From Thermodesulfatator sp. (GTDB lineage: Bacteria; Desulfobacterota; Thermodesulfobacteria; Thermodesulfobacteriales; Thermodesulfobacteriaceae): a stretch of DNA of 19,392 nucleotides. The stretch spans positions 1 through 19,392 of the forward strand of contig JALWCD010000191.1 in assembly GCA_027036915.1 (NCBI GenBank), read 5' to 3'. Positions 1 through 8,708 of this stretch are shown here, piece after piece. The position numbers and the translations under genes were made by a program. The notes beneath the pieces are model-generated. The model was not told where the DNA came from and did not search any database. It saw only the letters and a program-made list of their open reading frames with translations. Each line of letters opens with the position of its first letter. Position 1 is the stretch's first letter.

Positions 1-2
1 CC

Positions 3-1397
3 ACTCGCGGGGAGGAGGATCTCCGGGCCTTGGTGCAACAGCTTTTGAAGGAGGTCCAGGAACTCAAAAAGGAGAATGCGGAGCTTAGGAGCGAACTTGA
101 AAAACTCAAGACCCGGCAGGCGCCGGCTCCGGCTCAGGCCCTGGTTACGGCCCCGAGCAAGGGGAAACACAGCTTTTTCAGCAAGGGAGGCTACGGTTCC
201 TCGCCGAGCGGCATAGATTTTTACGGCTTTTTCAAGATTGACGCCGTGTGGCAGGATGCAAATGCCATAGGGGATGTCTATGTACTCTGGGTTCTTCCCG
301 AACACAATCTTAGAGGAGGGCATAAATTCGGGTCCGATTCTACCTTCACCATCAACTTCCGGCACAGCCGTTTCGGATTCAATCTTTACAAATATTACAG
401 GGACTGGAAGGTCTTCGGAAAATTCGAGATGGACTTCTATACCCAGAGCCACGAAGAAGATACTCTTCCCTGGAATCCCAACCATTCTCCCCTGCGGGCC
501 CGTCGGGTCTTTCTGGGGGTGGAGAAGGGCACCTGGCAGTTGCTTGCCGGGCTTGACTGGATGACCATCTCCCAGCTTTATCCTCACCTCTCTAACTTTC
601 CCTCTGGAACCTTTATGGGGAATATTGGCTACCGTATGCCCCAGATCAGGGTGAGCAAATGGTTTGATCTTTCCGGTGGGCGCCTCAAGTTCGAGGCCGC
701 TCTAGAGAAACCTTACGGTTTTCCCCGGATGGAGGGGATCATCTGGGACGAAGATCCCTCCAACCGGGCCGGTTACCCGGGTTTTGAGGGGCGTATTTCT
801 TATACTACTAAAATCTGGGGGCAGCCGGCGCTGGTGGCCGTCTGGGGACATTACTCGGAGGAGGAATACGATACCGTAGACGGAGTGGAGGATGCGGATA
901 GTTATTCTCTGGGGCTTGAGGCCAAATTTCCGTTACCCCTGCCTTTTGCCCGTAAGGCCTTCATTTTAGGCGAGATCTGGACCGGAACCAATCTGGACGG
1001 CTACTATACAGGGGGTGTAAATCAGGGTACACGTTTTCGTTTGGATAATGGCCGTTTTGTAACCGATTTAAGAGATAGATTTACCGGAGGGGGTAGAGTT
1101 GTAGACGTTGATGAAATTGACGCCGTAGGCGGCTACATAGAGCTTGAGATCTTCTGGACGCCCAAGCTGGTCACCCACTTCGGGTGGGGGATCGACAACC
1201 CGGACGACGGCGATCTTGAAGGGGTCAGGGGTGCCCGTCTCCAGCAGCAGATGTATTACGCGAATTTCCTTTACCGCTTTACCAAAGAGTTTGCGGTGGG
1301 CGGGGAATATATGTACATCGACTGTGATTATCGGGAAGCCGATGGCGACGATGGCGAATTGAACCGTTTCATGGCCAGCTTCTATTATTTCTTCTAG
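3..1397 (+). CDS. Outer-membrane porin-like beta-barrel protein, 5' end outside window
   Basis: The reading frame is open through the left edge, so the signal peptide and true start are missing; a TTG at position 30 is unlikely to be the start. The first ~35 visible residues are a charged heptad-like coiled coil (Glu/Lys/Leu rich), followed by an Ala/Pro linker and then a long region of alternating aromatic and polar strands (GIDFYGFFKIDAV near residue 60) ending in SFYYFF. A C-terminal Phe after alternating aromatics is the usual signature for outer-membrane barrel assembly. Periplasmic coiled coil plus barrel resembles DcaP-type trimeric porins, but the subfamily is an inference. It probably forms a channel for small solutes; the substrate cannot be read from the sequence. 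It ends before a strong hairpin terminator shared with the convergent cold-shock gene. Confidence 0.8.
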   Translation, partial: TRGEEDLRALVQQLLKEVQELKKENAELRSELEKLKTRQAPAPAQALVTAPSKGKHSFFSKGGYGSSPSGIDFYGFFKIDAVWQDANAIGDVYVLWVLPEHNLRGGHKFGSDSTFTINFRHSRFGFNLYKYYRDWKVFGKFEMDFYTQSHEEDTLPWNPNHSPLRARRVFLGVEKGTWQLLAGLDWMTISQLYPHLSNFPSGTFMGNIGYRMPQIRVSKWFDLSGGRLKFEAALEKPYGFPRMEGIIWDEDPSNRAGYPGFEGRISYTTKIWGQPALVAVWGHYSEEEYDTVDGVEDADSYSLGLEAKFPLPLPFARKAFILGEIWTGTNLDGYYTGGVNQGTRFRLDNGRFVTDLRDRFTGGGRVVDVDEIDAVGGYIELEIFWTPKLVTHFGWGIDNPDDGDLEGVRGARLQQQMYYANFLYRFTKEFAVGGEYMYIDCDYREADGDDGELNRFMASFYYFF

Positions 1398-1410
1398 AAC
1401 CAAATTTCCC

Positions 1411-1451
1411 AAAATAAAAAGGCCCGCCGGTCTGGCGGGCCTTTTTATTTT
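1411..1451. terminator. Perfect bidirectional intrinsic terminator
   Basis: An 18-bp perfect inverted repeat: a GGCCCGCC / GGCGGGCC core with a 5-nt loop (1429-1433), flanked by an A-rich left arm (1411-1420) and the exactly complementary T-rich right arm (1442-1451). Each strand therefore shows a GC stem followed by a U tract. It lies between the stop codons of the porin (plus strand) and the cold-shock gene (minus strand), so it can end transcription from both sides. Confidence 0.93.
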
Positions 1452-1468
1452 CAGGGCCAAACCGTTAA

Positions 1469-1672
1469 CTAGCCGATCACCTTGACGTTACTGGCCTGCT
1501 CCCCCTTCGGGCTCTGCGTGACCTCGAACTCCACCTTCTGGCCCTCCCGAAGAGTCTTGAAACCCTCCATCTGGATGGCGGAGTAGTGCACGAACACGTC
1601 CCCACCATCGTCCCGCGAAATGAACCCGTAACCCTTCTTCTCGTCGAACCACTTTACCGTACCTGTTGCCAT
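1469..1672 (-). CDS. Cold-shock domain protein (CspA family)
   Basis: A complete single-domain cold-shock protein of 67 residues, the normal family length. The N-terminal [15 protein letters not shown] carries the RNP1 motif and DVFVHYSAI the RNP2 motif; the aromatic residues of these motifs bind single-stranded nucleic acid. The protein should act in the cytoplasm as an RNA chaperone that melts RNA structure and affects translation or antitermination. The start is fixed by a clear GGAGG ribosome-binding site about nine bases upstream on the minus strand (around 1682-1687). It is monocistronic: a divergent gene starts about 30-70 bp upstream and a hairpin terminator follows. The long 5' leader seen in cold-induced csp mRNAs is not obvious, so cold induction cannot be inferred. 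Confidence 0.95.
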   Translation of the reverse strand: MATGTVKWFDEKKGYGFISRDDGGDVFVHYSAIQMEGFKTLREGQKVEFEVTQSPKGEQASNVKVIG

Positions 1673-1701
1673 GATACTAAAACCTCCTTAAAAATTGATT
1701 C

Positions 1702-2472
1702 TTGAAGCAGCCTAACATTTTAAAGATTAAAAGTAAAGTCGTGGACGGGGGCCGGGATTGTCCTCGAAATGAAATTTACTTCCTGGGGGTGGATATAGCC
1801 GGGGAGAGGGGAAGCCGGGCGGTGGCCCTTCCCCGACAGGGGCGGTCTTCCCTTCTGATACCGGAAGCCCGGTCCCTCGAGTCTCTGGTGAGTTTCTGTG
1901 AAGAATATCTCGTAGCAGCCGTGGCCATAGACGCTCCCCTGACTTTCGGACTGCGAGACGAAAAGGGGTTCCGGGAGGCCGACCTACGGCTCCGGAGCCT
2001 GCTCCCCCCAAAAGCCCGATCCTGGGTGGTCTCCTATCACGGGCTCCAGGCCGTTCCTATTCGGGGAAAGATCCTGGCCGAAGCTTTAAGTCCCCTGGTG
2101 GGGACGGTGCTTGAGACCCACCCCCGGGCCAGTCTCTACTTTCTTCTGCCCGAAGCCCTGAAACCTCTGGTCTTCCTTTACAAACCCCGGCGGGGAATTC
2201 CTGAGACTCAGCGTCGGGAGGCCTGCGCCCGAATCCTGGAGTATCTTTCAAAAAAGTTCCATTTGAGAGCAGAAGAACTGACTCCGGAAGACGGTCTTCT
2301 CGACGCCCTGGTTTGCGCCCTCACCGCCCGGGTCTTTCATCAAGAGCTGGAAAACCTGCTCTTTCTTTCCCGAAAGGCCCGTGGGGTTTACGGCCGCGGC
2401 CCCTTCGTGGTCTTTAGCCCTTCAGCTCAGGGTCCAGGCCACCACCAGGGGCAGGGTGAAGTTGTCGTTTAG
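1702..2472 (+). CDS. DUF429 family protein (predicted RNase H-like fold)
   Basis: About 256 residues if the TTG at 1702 is used. The family hallmarks are the early GVDIAG strand (about residue 30), AIDAPL (about residue 75) and ETHPRASLYFLLP (about residue 145), then a C-terminal DGLLDALVCALTAR segment. The acidic residues in these motifs fit the predicted RNase H-like fold of DUF429, but no reaction is established for it. The start is uncertain: DUF429 proteins normally begin just before the GVD strand, there is an upstream stop at 1696-1698, and neither TTG 1702 nor GTG 1741 has a good ribosome-binding site. The 3' end overlaps the convergent kinase-like gene by 51 bp, and the last ~15 residues are low-complexity Gly/His/Gln/Val, perhaps an extension into that antisense region. 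Confidence 0.75.
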   Translation: MKQPNILKIKSKVVDGGRDCPRNEIYFLGVDIAGERGSRAVALPRQGRSSLLIPEARSLESLVSFCEEYLVAAVAIDAPLTFGLRDEKGFREADLRLRSLLPPKARSWVVSYHGLQAVPIRGKILAEALSPLVGTVLETHPRASLYFLLPEALKPLVFLYKPRRGIPETQRREACARILEYLSKKFHLRAEELTPEDGLLDALVCALTARVFHQELENLLFLSRKARGVYGRGPFVVFSPSAQGPGHHQGQGEVVV

Positions 2473-2943
2473 ATAAGGCATTCGTTCCACCAGGGTCCAT
2501 AAAAGAAGAATTGCCAGAAGCTCTCCGGAAAAGGGATAGCCCCGGAGTAAAACCACCCCCAGAGACAGGACCCCGAAGACCACCGAATGCAGGATGTCCC
2601 GTCCGAAAAGTCCGGCCAGACCGTCGGCCACCGCCAGCACCCAGAGCCCTGTAAGGGCTGCGGACTGCGGGAAAAGGCAGAAGGCTAGCCCCACCCCCCA
2701 GAGATAATAAAACGCCCCCGAGGGGCGCTTTTTTTCTTCCGGACGCATGAGGGCTCCGAAGAACCGTTCGAGCACCGGGAGTCTTCCCCGGAGCCGGAGT
2801 CCTTCTACCAGGGTTACCCCGGGAAGAAGAACCAGCCACAGCAGATGGGCCTGAGGCCCCAGCCACAGAACTAAAGGATGGATGATCAATCCCGAGAGGT
2901 GAAAAAGTTTGCGAAAAACTTCAGATTTCTGAGCTATTCCCAC
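2422..2943 (-). CDS. Dolichol/phytol/diacylglycerol kinase-like integral membrane protein
   Basis: 173 residues, very hydrophobic, with about five or six predicted membrane segments. Motifs match the CTP-dependent lipid kinase group (SEC59, DGK1, VTE5-like): RKLFHLSG at residues 11-18, [11 protein letters not shown] at 73-83, [10 protein letters not shown] at 106-115 and a C-terminal [14 protein letters not shown] at 153-165. Members phosphorylate polyprenols, phytol or diacylglycerol using CTP in the membrane; the lipid used here cannot be decided. The GTG start overlaps the guaA stop by 10 bp, which indicates translational coupling and makes it the last gene of the minus-strand operon. An isoprenoid enzyme (ispE) lies upstream in the same operon, loosely consistent with a polyprenol substrate. 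Confidence 0.72.
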   Translation of the reverse strand: MGIAQKSEVFRKLFHLSGLIIHPLVLWLGPQAHLLWLVLLPGVTLVEGLRLRGRLPVLERFFGALMRPEEKKRPSGAFYYLWGVGLAFCLFPQSAALTGLWVLAVADGLAGLFGRDILHSVVFGVLSLGVVLLRGYPFSGELLAILLLWTLVERMPYLNDNFTLPLVVAWTLS

Positions 2944-4481
2944 TCGATGGTCGCCGGAGGCTTGGAGGAGATGTCGTAAACCACTCTATTAACCCCTTTA
3001 ACCTCGTTGATGATACGGTTTGAGAGCCGGGCGAGAAGTTCATAGGGTAATCTCACCCAGTCGGCGGTCATGGCGTCCTGGCTCTCCACACATCGAATGG
3101 CGATCACGTATTCGTAGGTCCGATAATCCCCCATGACCCCCACGGTCTTTACCGGGACCAGCACCGCAAAACTCTGCCAGACCTTATAATACCAGCCGCT
3201 CCTGAGCATCTCTTCCGTCACGATGGCGTCGGCCTCCCGCAGAATGGCCAGTTTCTCCTCGGTGACCTCGCCCAGGATGCGGATGGCCAGCCCAGGCCCC
3301 GGAAAAGGCTGCCGCCAGACCACCTTTTTGGGAAGCCCGAGCTCACGTGCGATCTCGCGCACCTCGTCCTTAAAGAGCTCCCGCAGGGGTTCTATGAGTT
3401 TGAGGTGCATGCGTTCCGGAAGGCCTCCCACGTTGTGATGGGTCTTGATGGTGGCCGAGGGCCCCTTGAAGGAAACGCTTTCGATCACATCCGGATAAAG
3501 CGTGCCCTGGGCCAGCCATTTCACCCCTCCGATCCTGCGGGCCTCTTCCTCAAAGACCTCAATAAAGGTGTGTCCGATGATCCGACGTTTCTTTTCCGGA
3601 TCGGTCACGCCCCTTAATCTTTCGAGGAATCGCTGCGAGGCCTCCACGTAGTGCACCTTAAGCCCCAGGGAGCTCATGAGCTCAAGGACCTCCTCCGGTT
3701 CGTTCTTGCGGAGCACCCCGTTGTTTACAAAGATGGGAATCAGGCGTTCCCCTATCGCCCGGTGGACCAGAAGGGCCGTGACCGTGGAATCGATGCCTCC
3801 GGAAAGCGCGCAGACTACCTTCTCGTCCGGGGGCACCATCTCCCGGATCTCGCGTACGGTGTTCTCGATGAAGGACTCCATGGTCCAGGTGGGCTGGCAA
3901 CCGCAGATCCGAAAGACGAAGTTGGCCAGGACTTCCCGGCCGATCTCGGTGTGGGCCACCTCGGGGTGAAACTGAACCCCGAAAAGCGGTTTTTCCGCGT
4001 GGCGCATGGCGGCGTAGGGCGAATTTTCACTTTCGGCCAGGGGTACGAAACCCGGCGGAAGGACCTCTATCCGGTCGCCGTGGCTCATCCAGACCCGGAA
4101 ACTCCGGGAAGGCTCAAGCCCGTAAAAAAGATCCTCCGTGGAAAGGACCCGGAGTTCCGCCGGACCGTACTCCCTCTTGAGGGACCGTTCCACCCGGCCG
4201 CCGAGGAGATGGGCCATAAGCTGCATCCCGTAACAGATACCGAGAATCGGAACCCCCAGCTCGAAGATCTCTTCGGGGATCCGCGGGGCCTCCGGATCGT
4301 AAACACTGGCTGGCCCTCCGGAAAGTATGATCCCCCTGGGACGGGAGGCTTTTATTTCCGCCAGACTCGCCGTACAGGGCTTGATTTCACTGTAGACCCG
4401 GAGTTCTCTCACCCGCCGGGCGATGAGCTGCGTGGTCTGAGAACCAAAATCGAGAACCAGAATGACGTCTTCAGGATGCAT
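2934..4481 (-). CDS. guaA: GMP synthase (glutamine-hydrolysing)
   Basis: A full-length 515-residue enzyme that converts XMP, ATP and glutamine to GMP in the cytoplasm, the last step of guanylate synthesis. The N-terminal class I glutamine amidotransferase domain has the nucleophile Cys83 in GICYGMQ and the His172/Glu174 pair in FGVQFHPEV. The ATP-pyrophosphatase P-loop SGGIDS lies at 227-232, and the C-terminal dimerisation domain ends in the typical [18 protein letters not shown] ribosome-binding site precedes the ATG. The start overlaps the upstream PsiE-like gene by 11 bp and the stop overlaps the downstream kinase-like gene by 10 bp, so all three are probably cotranscribed. PRPP made by prs in the same operon feeds purine synthesis. 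Confidence 0.98.
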   Translation of the reverse strand: MHPEDVILVLDFGSQTTQLIARRVRELRVYSEIKPCTASLAEIKASRPRGIILSGGPASVYDPEAPRIPEEIFELGVPILGICYGMQLMAHLLGGRVERSLKREYGPAELRVLSTEDLFYGLEPSRSFRVWMSHGDRIEVLPPGFVPLAESENSPYAAMRHAEKPLFGVQFHPEVAHTEIGREVLANFVFRICGCQPTWTMESFIENTVREIREMVPPDEKVVCALSGGIDSTVTALLVHRAIGERLIPIFVNNGVLRKNEPEEVLELMSSLGLKVHYVEASQRFLERLRGVTDPEKKRRIIGHTFIEVFEEEARRIGGVKWLAQGTLYPDVIESVSFKGPSATIKTHHNVGGLPERMHLKLIEPLRELFKDEVREIARELGLPKKVVWRQPFPGPGLAIRILGEVTEEKLAILREADAIVTEEMLRSGWYYKVWQSFAVLVPVKTVGVMGDYRTYEYVIAIRCVESQDAMTADWVRLPYELLARLSNRIINEVKGVNRVVYDISSKPPATIEWE

Positions 4482-4965
4482 ATTTCTCTCCCCACCGTCC
4501 TCTCCGCAACAGGATAACGGCTCCCACCAGAGCCAAAATGAGCAATCCCACGATCACCATCTCCAGAAGATAGAACTTGAGTTTGTCCGGGGTAAAGGCT
4601 CCGTGGGAGATCTCGAAGGCCAGGATGAGGAGCCGCCGCACCAGGGCGATGATGGCCACCATGAGGAAAGGCTCGATACACTGGAGATGATACTCCTCTC
4701 CGAAAATGATCTGCACGGTGTAGAGGATCTCAAGAAACATGAGCGCGATCAGGAAACGGTCGATAACCTTAAGGATACCCAGCGCGAAATCCTCATATTC
4801 AAAGGCCCGGATCAGGGCGTGAAAGCCGTCGTAAATGACCTCCACCGTGGCCAGCACGATGCCGAGGGCCACGAAGATGTAAAGGAGACGCTCCACCTTG
4901 AGAAAGGTGTCCTGAAACCAGATGTCCGTTTTGGAGCGTCCGCGACGGGGCTTGCTTTCGGCCAT
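4471..4965 (-). CDS. PsiE-like (phosphate-starvation-inducible family) membrane protein
   Basis: 164 residues with a short basic N-terminus and four clear hydrophobic helices (about residues 27-48, 67-88, 95-116 and 131-153). The pattern, including [12 protein letters not shown] and a conserved Arg-Arg pair in [10 protein letters not shown], fits the PsiE family (PF06146), whose function is not known despite the name. It should be an inner-membrane protein. It starts 6 bp after the pth stop and overlaps guaA by 11 bp, so it is a member of the operon. No Pho box was recognised, and nothing in the sequence itself supports phosphate regulation. Family assignment is from overall pattern and is moderately sure. 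Confidence 0.75.
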   Translation of the reverse strand: MAESKPRRGRSKTDIWFQDTFLKVERLLYIFVALGIVLATVEVIYDGFHALIRAFEYEDFALGILKVIDRFLIALMFLEILYTVQIIFGEEYHLQCIEPFLMVAIIALVRRLLILAFEISHGAFTPDKLKFYLLEMVIVGLLILALVGAVILLRRGRWGEKYAS

Positions 4966-4971
4966 GGTCCC

Positions 4972-5556
4972 TCAGCCCTCTTTTCCATTTTGGAGGAGGT
5001 CTTTCCGGTTGTAAAGGGTCATGGCTTTGGGAAGGCCGGCCTCGATCACGGTCCGAACGGCCTCCACCGCCACTTCAAGAACCTTCTCCACCACCGGACG
5101 CTCCTCCAGGGTAAATTCTGAAAGCACATAGTCCCGCACCGCTATCCCGGCCAGGGGACGACCTATGCCGAGCCGGAGACGGGGGAAATCCTCCGTGCCG
5201 AGAGCCCCTATGATGGAGGCCACCCCCCGATGGCCGCCGCTTCCCCCTTTGGGGGCAAGCTTGAGCCTCCCCAGAGGCAGATCCAGATCGTCGTAGAGGA
5301 CCAGAAGTCTTTCCGGAGACAGAGCCAGTGTCTCAAGGGTTGGGGCGACCGCCTCCCCCGAAAGGTTCATGTAGGTAAGGGGCAGGAGAAGGGCGGCCTT
5401 CCCGGACCACTCCGCAAACAGACCTTTAAATTTCGAGACCTCCCGCCACCGGAGCTTCTCGCTTTCGGCCAGGGCGGCCACCGCCAGCCAGCCGAAGTTG
5501 TGCCGGGTACGTAAATACCGCGGGCCGGGATTCCCCAGCCCCACCACCAGCCACAT
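4972..5556 (-). CDS. pth: Peptidyl-tRNA hydrolase
   Basis: 194 residues, the usual length for bacterial Pth. It cleaves peptidyl-tRNAs that drop off ribosomes so the tRNA can be reused. The N-terminal VVGLGNPGP and TRHNFGW contain the catalytic His19; TYMNLSG carries Asn64, and YDDLDLPLGRLKL carries the helper Asp (Asp92 or nearby). In the next motif, GGSGGHRGVASI, Arg occupies the place usually held by the substrate-binding Asn (Asn114 in E. coli), a point to check by alignment. The start lies 2 bp after the rplY stop, so translation is probably coupled. The rplY-pth pairing is widespread in bacteria and fits a role in translation. Confidence 0.97.
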   Translation of the reverse strand: MWLVVGLGNPGPRYLRTRHNFGWLAVAALAESEKLRWREVSKFKGLFAEWSGKAALLLPLTYMNLSGEAVAPTLETLALSPERLLVLYDDLDLPLGRLKLAPKGGSGGHRGVASIIGALGTEDFPRLRLGIGRPLAGIAVRDYVLSEFTLEERPVVEKVLEVAVEAVRTVIEAGLPKAMTLYNRKDLLQNGKEG

Positions 5557-5558
5557 CC

Positions 5559-6170
5559 CTAAGCGGTCTCACTGACCTCGCCTTCCTCCTCGCCCGCGCC
5601 CTCTTCCTCCACCTCCACGATGGTCACCACCGGAGCCTCCGGATCCTCCGCGAAACGGACACCTTCCGGCGGGGTGAGATCCCGCACATGAAGGGTGTCT
5701 CCCACGTCAAGCCCGGAGACGTCGATTTCGATCCGGTCCGGAATACGATCCGGAAGACAGGAGACCGTAATCTCGTGCATGAGAACCTCAAGAAGCCCCC
5801 CGCGCTCCACGCCCTTAGCTTTGCCCACGATCTCCACCGGCACGTCCACCTCCACCGGACGATCCATCCGCACCTCGTAAAAATCGGCGTGGATGATCTC
5901 GTCGGTCACCGGATGATATTGCAATTCCTTGATCAGGGCCATCTTCTGCATGCTCTGCCCGTTGTCCTGAACCGTAAGATTAAAAATAATCTGCTCTCCT
6001 CGATAGCGCAGAAGGATCTTTTTGAGTTCATTGAGTCGAACCGTTAGAGGCATGGGGTCGGTCTGGGGACCATAAAGGATGGCCGGTATCAGCCCCTGCT
6101 TGCGAAGCTTCTTTGCCGCCTCTTTGCCTGTTTTCTTTCTGACCTCGACCGTGAAAGATACCTGCCTCAT
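5559..6170 (-). CDS. rplY: 50S ribosomal protein L25 / general stress protein Ctc
   Basis: 203 residues, the long Ctc-type form: an N-terminal 5S rRNA-binding L25 domain (about 1-95, with LRKQGLIPAILYG near residue 22) plus a C-terminal TL5-like beta domain (about 95-180) and a very acidic tail of Glu/Ala/Gly. It binds 5S rRNA in the central protuberance of the large ribosomal subunit. A GGAAGGAGGG ribosome-binding site sits close upstream of the ATG. It lies between prs (21 bp upstream) and pth (2 bp downstream), an arrangement conserved in many bacteria. The acidic tail is common in this subgroup; its role is unknown. Confidence 0.96.
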   Translation of the reverse strand: MRQVSFTVEVRKKTGKEAAKKLRKQGLIPAILYGPQTDPMPLTVRLNELKKILLRYRGEQIIFNLTVQDNGQSMQKMALIKELQYHPVTDEIIHADFYEVRMDRPVEVDVPVEIVGKAKGVERGGLLEVLMHEITVSCLPDRIPDRIEIDVSGLDVGDTLHVRDLTPPEGVRFAEDPEAPVVTIVEVEEEGAGEEEGEVSETA

Positions 6171-6190
6171 CCCTCAACCCTCCTTCCAGA

Positions 6191-7138
6191 TTAAACAAAA
6201 AGTGAACTTACGGAGTCGTCCGCATGAATTCTGCGGATAGCCTCCCCTAAAAGCCGGGCCACCGAAAGAACCCGGATCTTTTTAATCTCTTTTGCCTCCT
6301 CGCGCAAGGGGATGGTATCGGTCACCACCAGGGATTTGAGGGCCGATTTTCTTATGCGTTCCACCGCCGGGCCGGAGAGAACCGGATGGGTGGCCATACC
6401 GTGGACCTCCTTGGCCCCGCGTTCCTTGATGGCTTCCGCGGCCTTGCACATGGTTCCGGCGGTGTCCACCATGTCGTCCAGAATGATGGCCACCTTCCCC
6501 CTAACCTCTCCCACCACGTGCATGACTTCGCTCTGATTCGGCCCGGGCCGACGTTTGTCCACGATGGCGATCCCGGCGTCCAGCCTCTTGGCGTAGGCCC
6601 GCGCTCTTTCCACTCCTCCGGCATCCGGGGAAACAATCACCAGTTCCTCGTCCCGGAAGGTCTCCCGCAGGTAATCCAGAAGCACCGGGGCCGCAAACAG
6701 ATGATCCACCGGAATGTCGAAAAAGCCCTGAATCTGGCCGGCGTGAAGATCTACCGTAAGGACCCGCCTGGCCCCGGCCACGGTAAGGAGATTGGCTACC
6801 AGTTTGGCTGTGATCGGAGTCCGAGGGGCGGTCTTGCGGTCCTGCCTGGCATAACCGTAATAAGGAATGACGGCGGTAATGCGCCGGGCCGAGGCTCTTC
6901 TTAAGGCGTCGATAATGATAAGAAGCTCCATGAGGTGCTCGTTGACCGGGGTACAGGTGGACTGCACCACAAAGACATCCGCCCCGCGGACATTTTCCTT
7001 GATCTCTACGAAGATTTCCCCGTCGCTAAAACGCCTGATCTCTATCTGCCCCAGGGGAACAGCCAGGTATTCGCAAATCTTCCGCGCCAACTCCGGGTTG
7101 GAAGTACCGCAGAAAATCTTCAGATGATTGACGAACAT
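6191..7138 (-). CDS. prs: Ribose-phosphate pyrophosphokinase (PRPP synthetase)
   Basis: 315 residues, standard for class I PRPP synthetases. It makes PRPP from ribose-5-phosphate and ATP for purine, pyrimidine, histidine, tryptophan and NAD synthesis. Visible landmarks are the ATP-binding ARQDRK at 97-102, His132 in [12 protein letters not shown], the KRRPGPN flexible loop at 195-201 and the PRPP-binding loop DDMVDTAGT at 221-229. A GGAGGGAG ribosome-binding site precedes the ATG, supporting this start even though it lies 19 bp inside the 3' end of ispE. The overlap suggests translational coupling with ispE. guaA downstream uses the pathway that PRPP feeds. Confidence 0.98.
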   Translation of the reverse strand: MFVNHLKIFCGTSNPELARKICEYLAVPLGQIEIRRFSDGEIFVEIKENVRGADVFVVQSTCTPVNEHLMELLIIIDALRRASARRITAVIPYYGYARQDRKTAPRTPITAKLVANLLTVAGARRVLTVDLHAGQIQGFFDIPVDHLFAAPVLLDYLRETFRDEELVIVSPDAGGVERARAYAKRLDAGIAIVDKRRPGPNQSEVMHVVGEVRGKVAIILDDMVDTAGTMCKAAEAIKERGAKEVHGMATHPVLSGPAVERIRKSALKSLVVTDTIPLREEAKEIKKIRVLSVARLLGEAIRRIHADDSVSSLFV

Positions 7139-7974
7139 GTCGCTCCCTCCTCGGGAGAGTAATTGGTGACCACAAAAAACTGATAGCCCGAAAAACGTTT
7201 TTCGAGCTCTTCCCGGGCTCTTTGGGCCTCTCTTTCAGCCTCGAAGACCCCGAAAAGGGCCGAACCGCTTCCCGAAAGGCCGACTTTAAGGGCCCCGCTC
7301 TGGCGGAGCGCCTCCTCCAGGACCTCAAGTTCGGGATGTTTTTCGAAAACCAGGGGCTTAAAATCGTTCACCAGCTCTTGGTCCCAGGAAAAATTTTCCG
7401 GCCCATAATTAAGCGGCCTTTTCTTCTTTGTCAATCTCAGATTCCGGTAGGCCCAGGCGGTGGAGATTCGGAAGGGCGGGACCACCACCAGATACCAGGC
7501 CGGAAGCGCTGACCAGGGACGGAGTTTTTCTCCCAGGCCTTCTCCCAGGGCCGTGGAATAGGGAGTGAGAAAAAAAGATACGTCCGCCCCGAGGTCTTTG
7601 GCCAGCTCAAAGAGTTCGCTTTCCGAAAGATGTCCGGGATAAAGCCGGGCCAGCCCTCTGAGGACCGCGGCCGCATCGCTTGAGGCCCCTCCGAGTCCGG
7701 TGCCCGCGGGTATTTTCTTTACCAGGCGGATAAAAACCCCGGCCTCCACCGCCGCCCGGGAAAGATACCTTTCTGCCGCAAGGAAACACAGGTTGGCCCT
7801 TCCCGGGGGGGCCTCCCCTTTCACCTCCAGGCTCAGACCGGTGGCCTTTTGCAGATAAACCTCGTCGCAGAGGGTGATCTTCTGAAAAAGGGTCCGGATC
7901 TCGTGGTAGCCGTCCGGTCGCCTTTCAAGGACGTAGAGAAAGAGATTCAATTTAGCCGGGGCCAGGAGTTTCAT
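7120..7974 (-). CDS. ispE: 4-diphosphocytidyl-2-C-methyl-D-erythritol kinase
   Basis: 284 residues of the GHMP kinase family. It phosphorylates CDP-methylerythritol in the MEP route to isoprenoids. The N-terminal [11 protein letters not shown] holds the catalytic Lys8; the ATP loop [14 protein letters not shown] lies at 89-102; the catalytic Asp131 is in GADVSFFL (the usual form is GADVPFFL); the C-terminal [11 protein letters not shown] is the third GHMP motif. The ATG overlaps the stop of the upstream DUF1844 gene in an ATGA-type overlap, and its 3' end overlaps prs by 19 bp. It ties the operon to isoprenoid supply, possibly relevant to the polyprenol-kinase-like gene at the operon end. Confidence 0.97.
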   Translation of the reverse strand: MKLLAPAKLNLFLYVLERRPDGYHEIRTLFQKITLCDEVYLQKATGLSLEVKGEAPPGRANLCFLAAERYLSRAAVEAGVFIRLVKKIPAGTGLGGASSDAAAVLRGLARLYPGHLSESELFELAKDLGADVSFFLTPYSTALGEGLGEKLRPWSALPAWYLVVVPPFRISTAWAYRNLRLTKKKRPLNYGPENFSWDQELVNDFKPLVFEKHPELEVLEEALRQSGALKVGLSGSGSALFGVFEAEREAQRAREELEKRFSGYQFFVVTNYSPEEGATCSSII

Positions 7975-8243
7975 GAAGTAAGCTTCACATACCGGATCCG
8001 GAGTTCATAGAGAATGCTTTCGAGGAGCCGTTCCTCGTCCGGGGTGAGGTTGCCCCGGGTCTTCTCCCGGAGCATGTCCAGGGTGTCAATGGTGTGGCGG
8101 GCCAGGGCCAGGTTCACGCTCTTTTCGTTGGTTTCGGGATTGGGGAGTTCCCCCAGATGGATCAGGGCCGCGGTGTTGAGAGAAAGAATAAAGGTGCTGA
8201 AGGTCACCGGAGGAAGCGGGGCTTCTCCTTTCTCCTTGCTCAT
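7971..8243 (-). CDS. DUF1844 family protein
   Basis: 90 residues. The pattern PPVTFSTFILSLNTAALIHLGELPNP followed by LARHTIDTLDMLREKTRGNLTPDEERLLESILYELRIRYV matches DUF1844 (PF08899), a small family of unknown function common in Desulfobacterota and some other bacteria. The N-terminal half has a weakly hydrophobic amphipathic helix, and the C-terminal half is a helical hairpin with many charged residues. It starts 19 bp after the FmdB-type gene and overlaps ispE by 4 bp, so it is the second gene in the operon. No catalytic motif is seen; its genetic link to ispE is its only functional hint. Confidence 0.85.
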   Translation of the reverse strand: MSKEKGEAPLPPVTFSTFILSLNTAALIHLGELPNPETNEKSVNLALARHTIDTLDMLREKTRGNLTPDEERLLESILYELRIRYVKLTS

Positions 8244-8262
8244 GGACGTCCTCCCGTAAGAA

Positions 8263-8625
8263 CTATTTTTTCTTTTTGATCACCACTTCCGTGCGGCTGA
8301 GATAACCGCCCTTTACGGGCCTTCTTTCGCTCAGGGTGTCGTGAAGTTTTTTGACCGCATCGGTCTTAACGTATTCCTGGGCCAGGGAAAGAAACCTCTG
8401 GGCCTCTTTCACTTTGCCGTCCACCAGATAATCCCGGGCCCTTTTCAGAACGGCCCTTTCCCTTTCGGAACGGTAACCCGCGGCGTCCTGAAAACCAAAG
8501 ATGGAGGGCAGTTTCATCACCCGTTTCTCCCCACACCGGGGGCAGGGTGGAAAGTCCTCCCCCATCTTCATCAACCTCTCGAAGACCTCCCCGCAAACCT
8601 CACAGCGAAATTCGTAAATAGGCAT
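8263..8625 (-). CDS. FmdB-family zinc ribbon protein
   Basis: 120 residues. The N-terminal zinc ribbon (1-45) has two CxxC knuckles, CEVCG and CPRCG, in the typical MPIYEFRC context of the FmdB/CxxC_CxxC_SSSS family. The remaining 75 residues form a charged, mostly helical extension ending in KKKK. The zinc ribbon suggests nucleic-acid or protein binding; the FmdB name comes from a proposed regulator of formamidase genes and gives no function here. It is the first gene of the minus-strand operon. The ribosome-binding sequence GAAGG abuts the ATG with almost no spacer, which is unusual, so initiation could be weak or a nearby start could be used; the MPIYEF start is strongly conserved. Confidence 0.88.
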   Translation of the reverse strand: MPIYEFRCEVCGEVFERLMKMGEDFPPCPRCGEKRVMKLPSIFGFQDAAGYRSERERAVLKRARDYLVDGKVKEAQRFLSLAQEYVKTDAVKKLHDTLSERRPVKGGYLSRTEVVIKKKK

Positions 8626-8635
8626 CCTTCAAAGG

Positions 8636-8684
8636 CTGGTCGTTTCTTTGAATTTTTAATATAATGCTTTTTGCTGTCTTGGCA
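8636..8684. promoter_or_regulatory. Divergent promoter region between FmdB operon and HAD-phosphatase operon
   Basis: The 83-bp gap between the two divergent operons holds the only AT-rich stretch nearby. A consensus TATAAT lies at 8660-8665 on the plus strand with only a weak -35 match near 8637. The same stretch reads TATATT on the minus strand, with a weak -35 upstream of it. Both nine-gene and six-gene operons must start here, so at least one promoter in each direction is expected; exact boxes are uncertain. Confidence 0.4.
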
Positions 8685-8708
8685 CCCTGAAACTAACGAG
8701 GGATTAAA

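Noticed and set aside
1673..1760. Clear promoter for the cold-shock gene
   Set aside because: The region is AT-rich with a TAAAAT element, but no -35 at proper distance could be supported.
3651..4517. 288-codon plus-strand frame opposite guaA
   Set aside because: Shadow of a GC-rich, strongly conserved gene; composition (Pro/His/Gly/Arg rich) and lack of motifs argue against coding.
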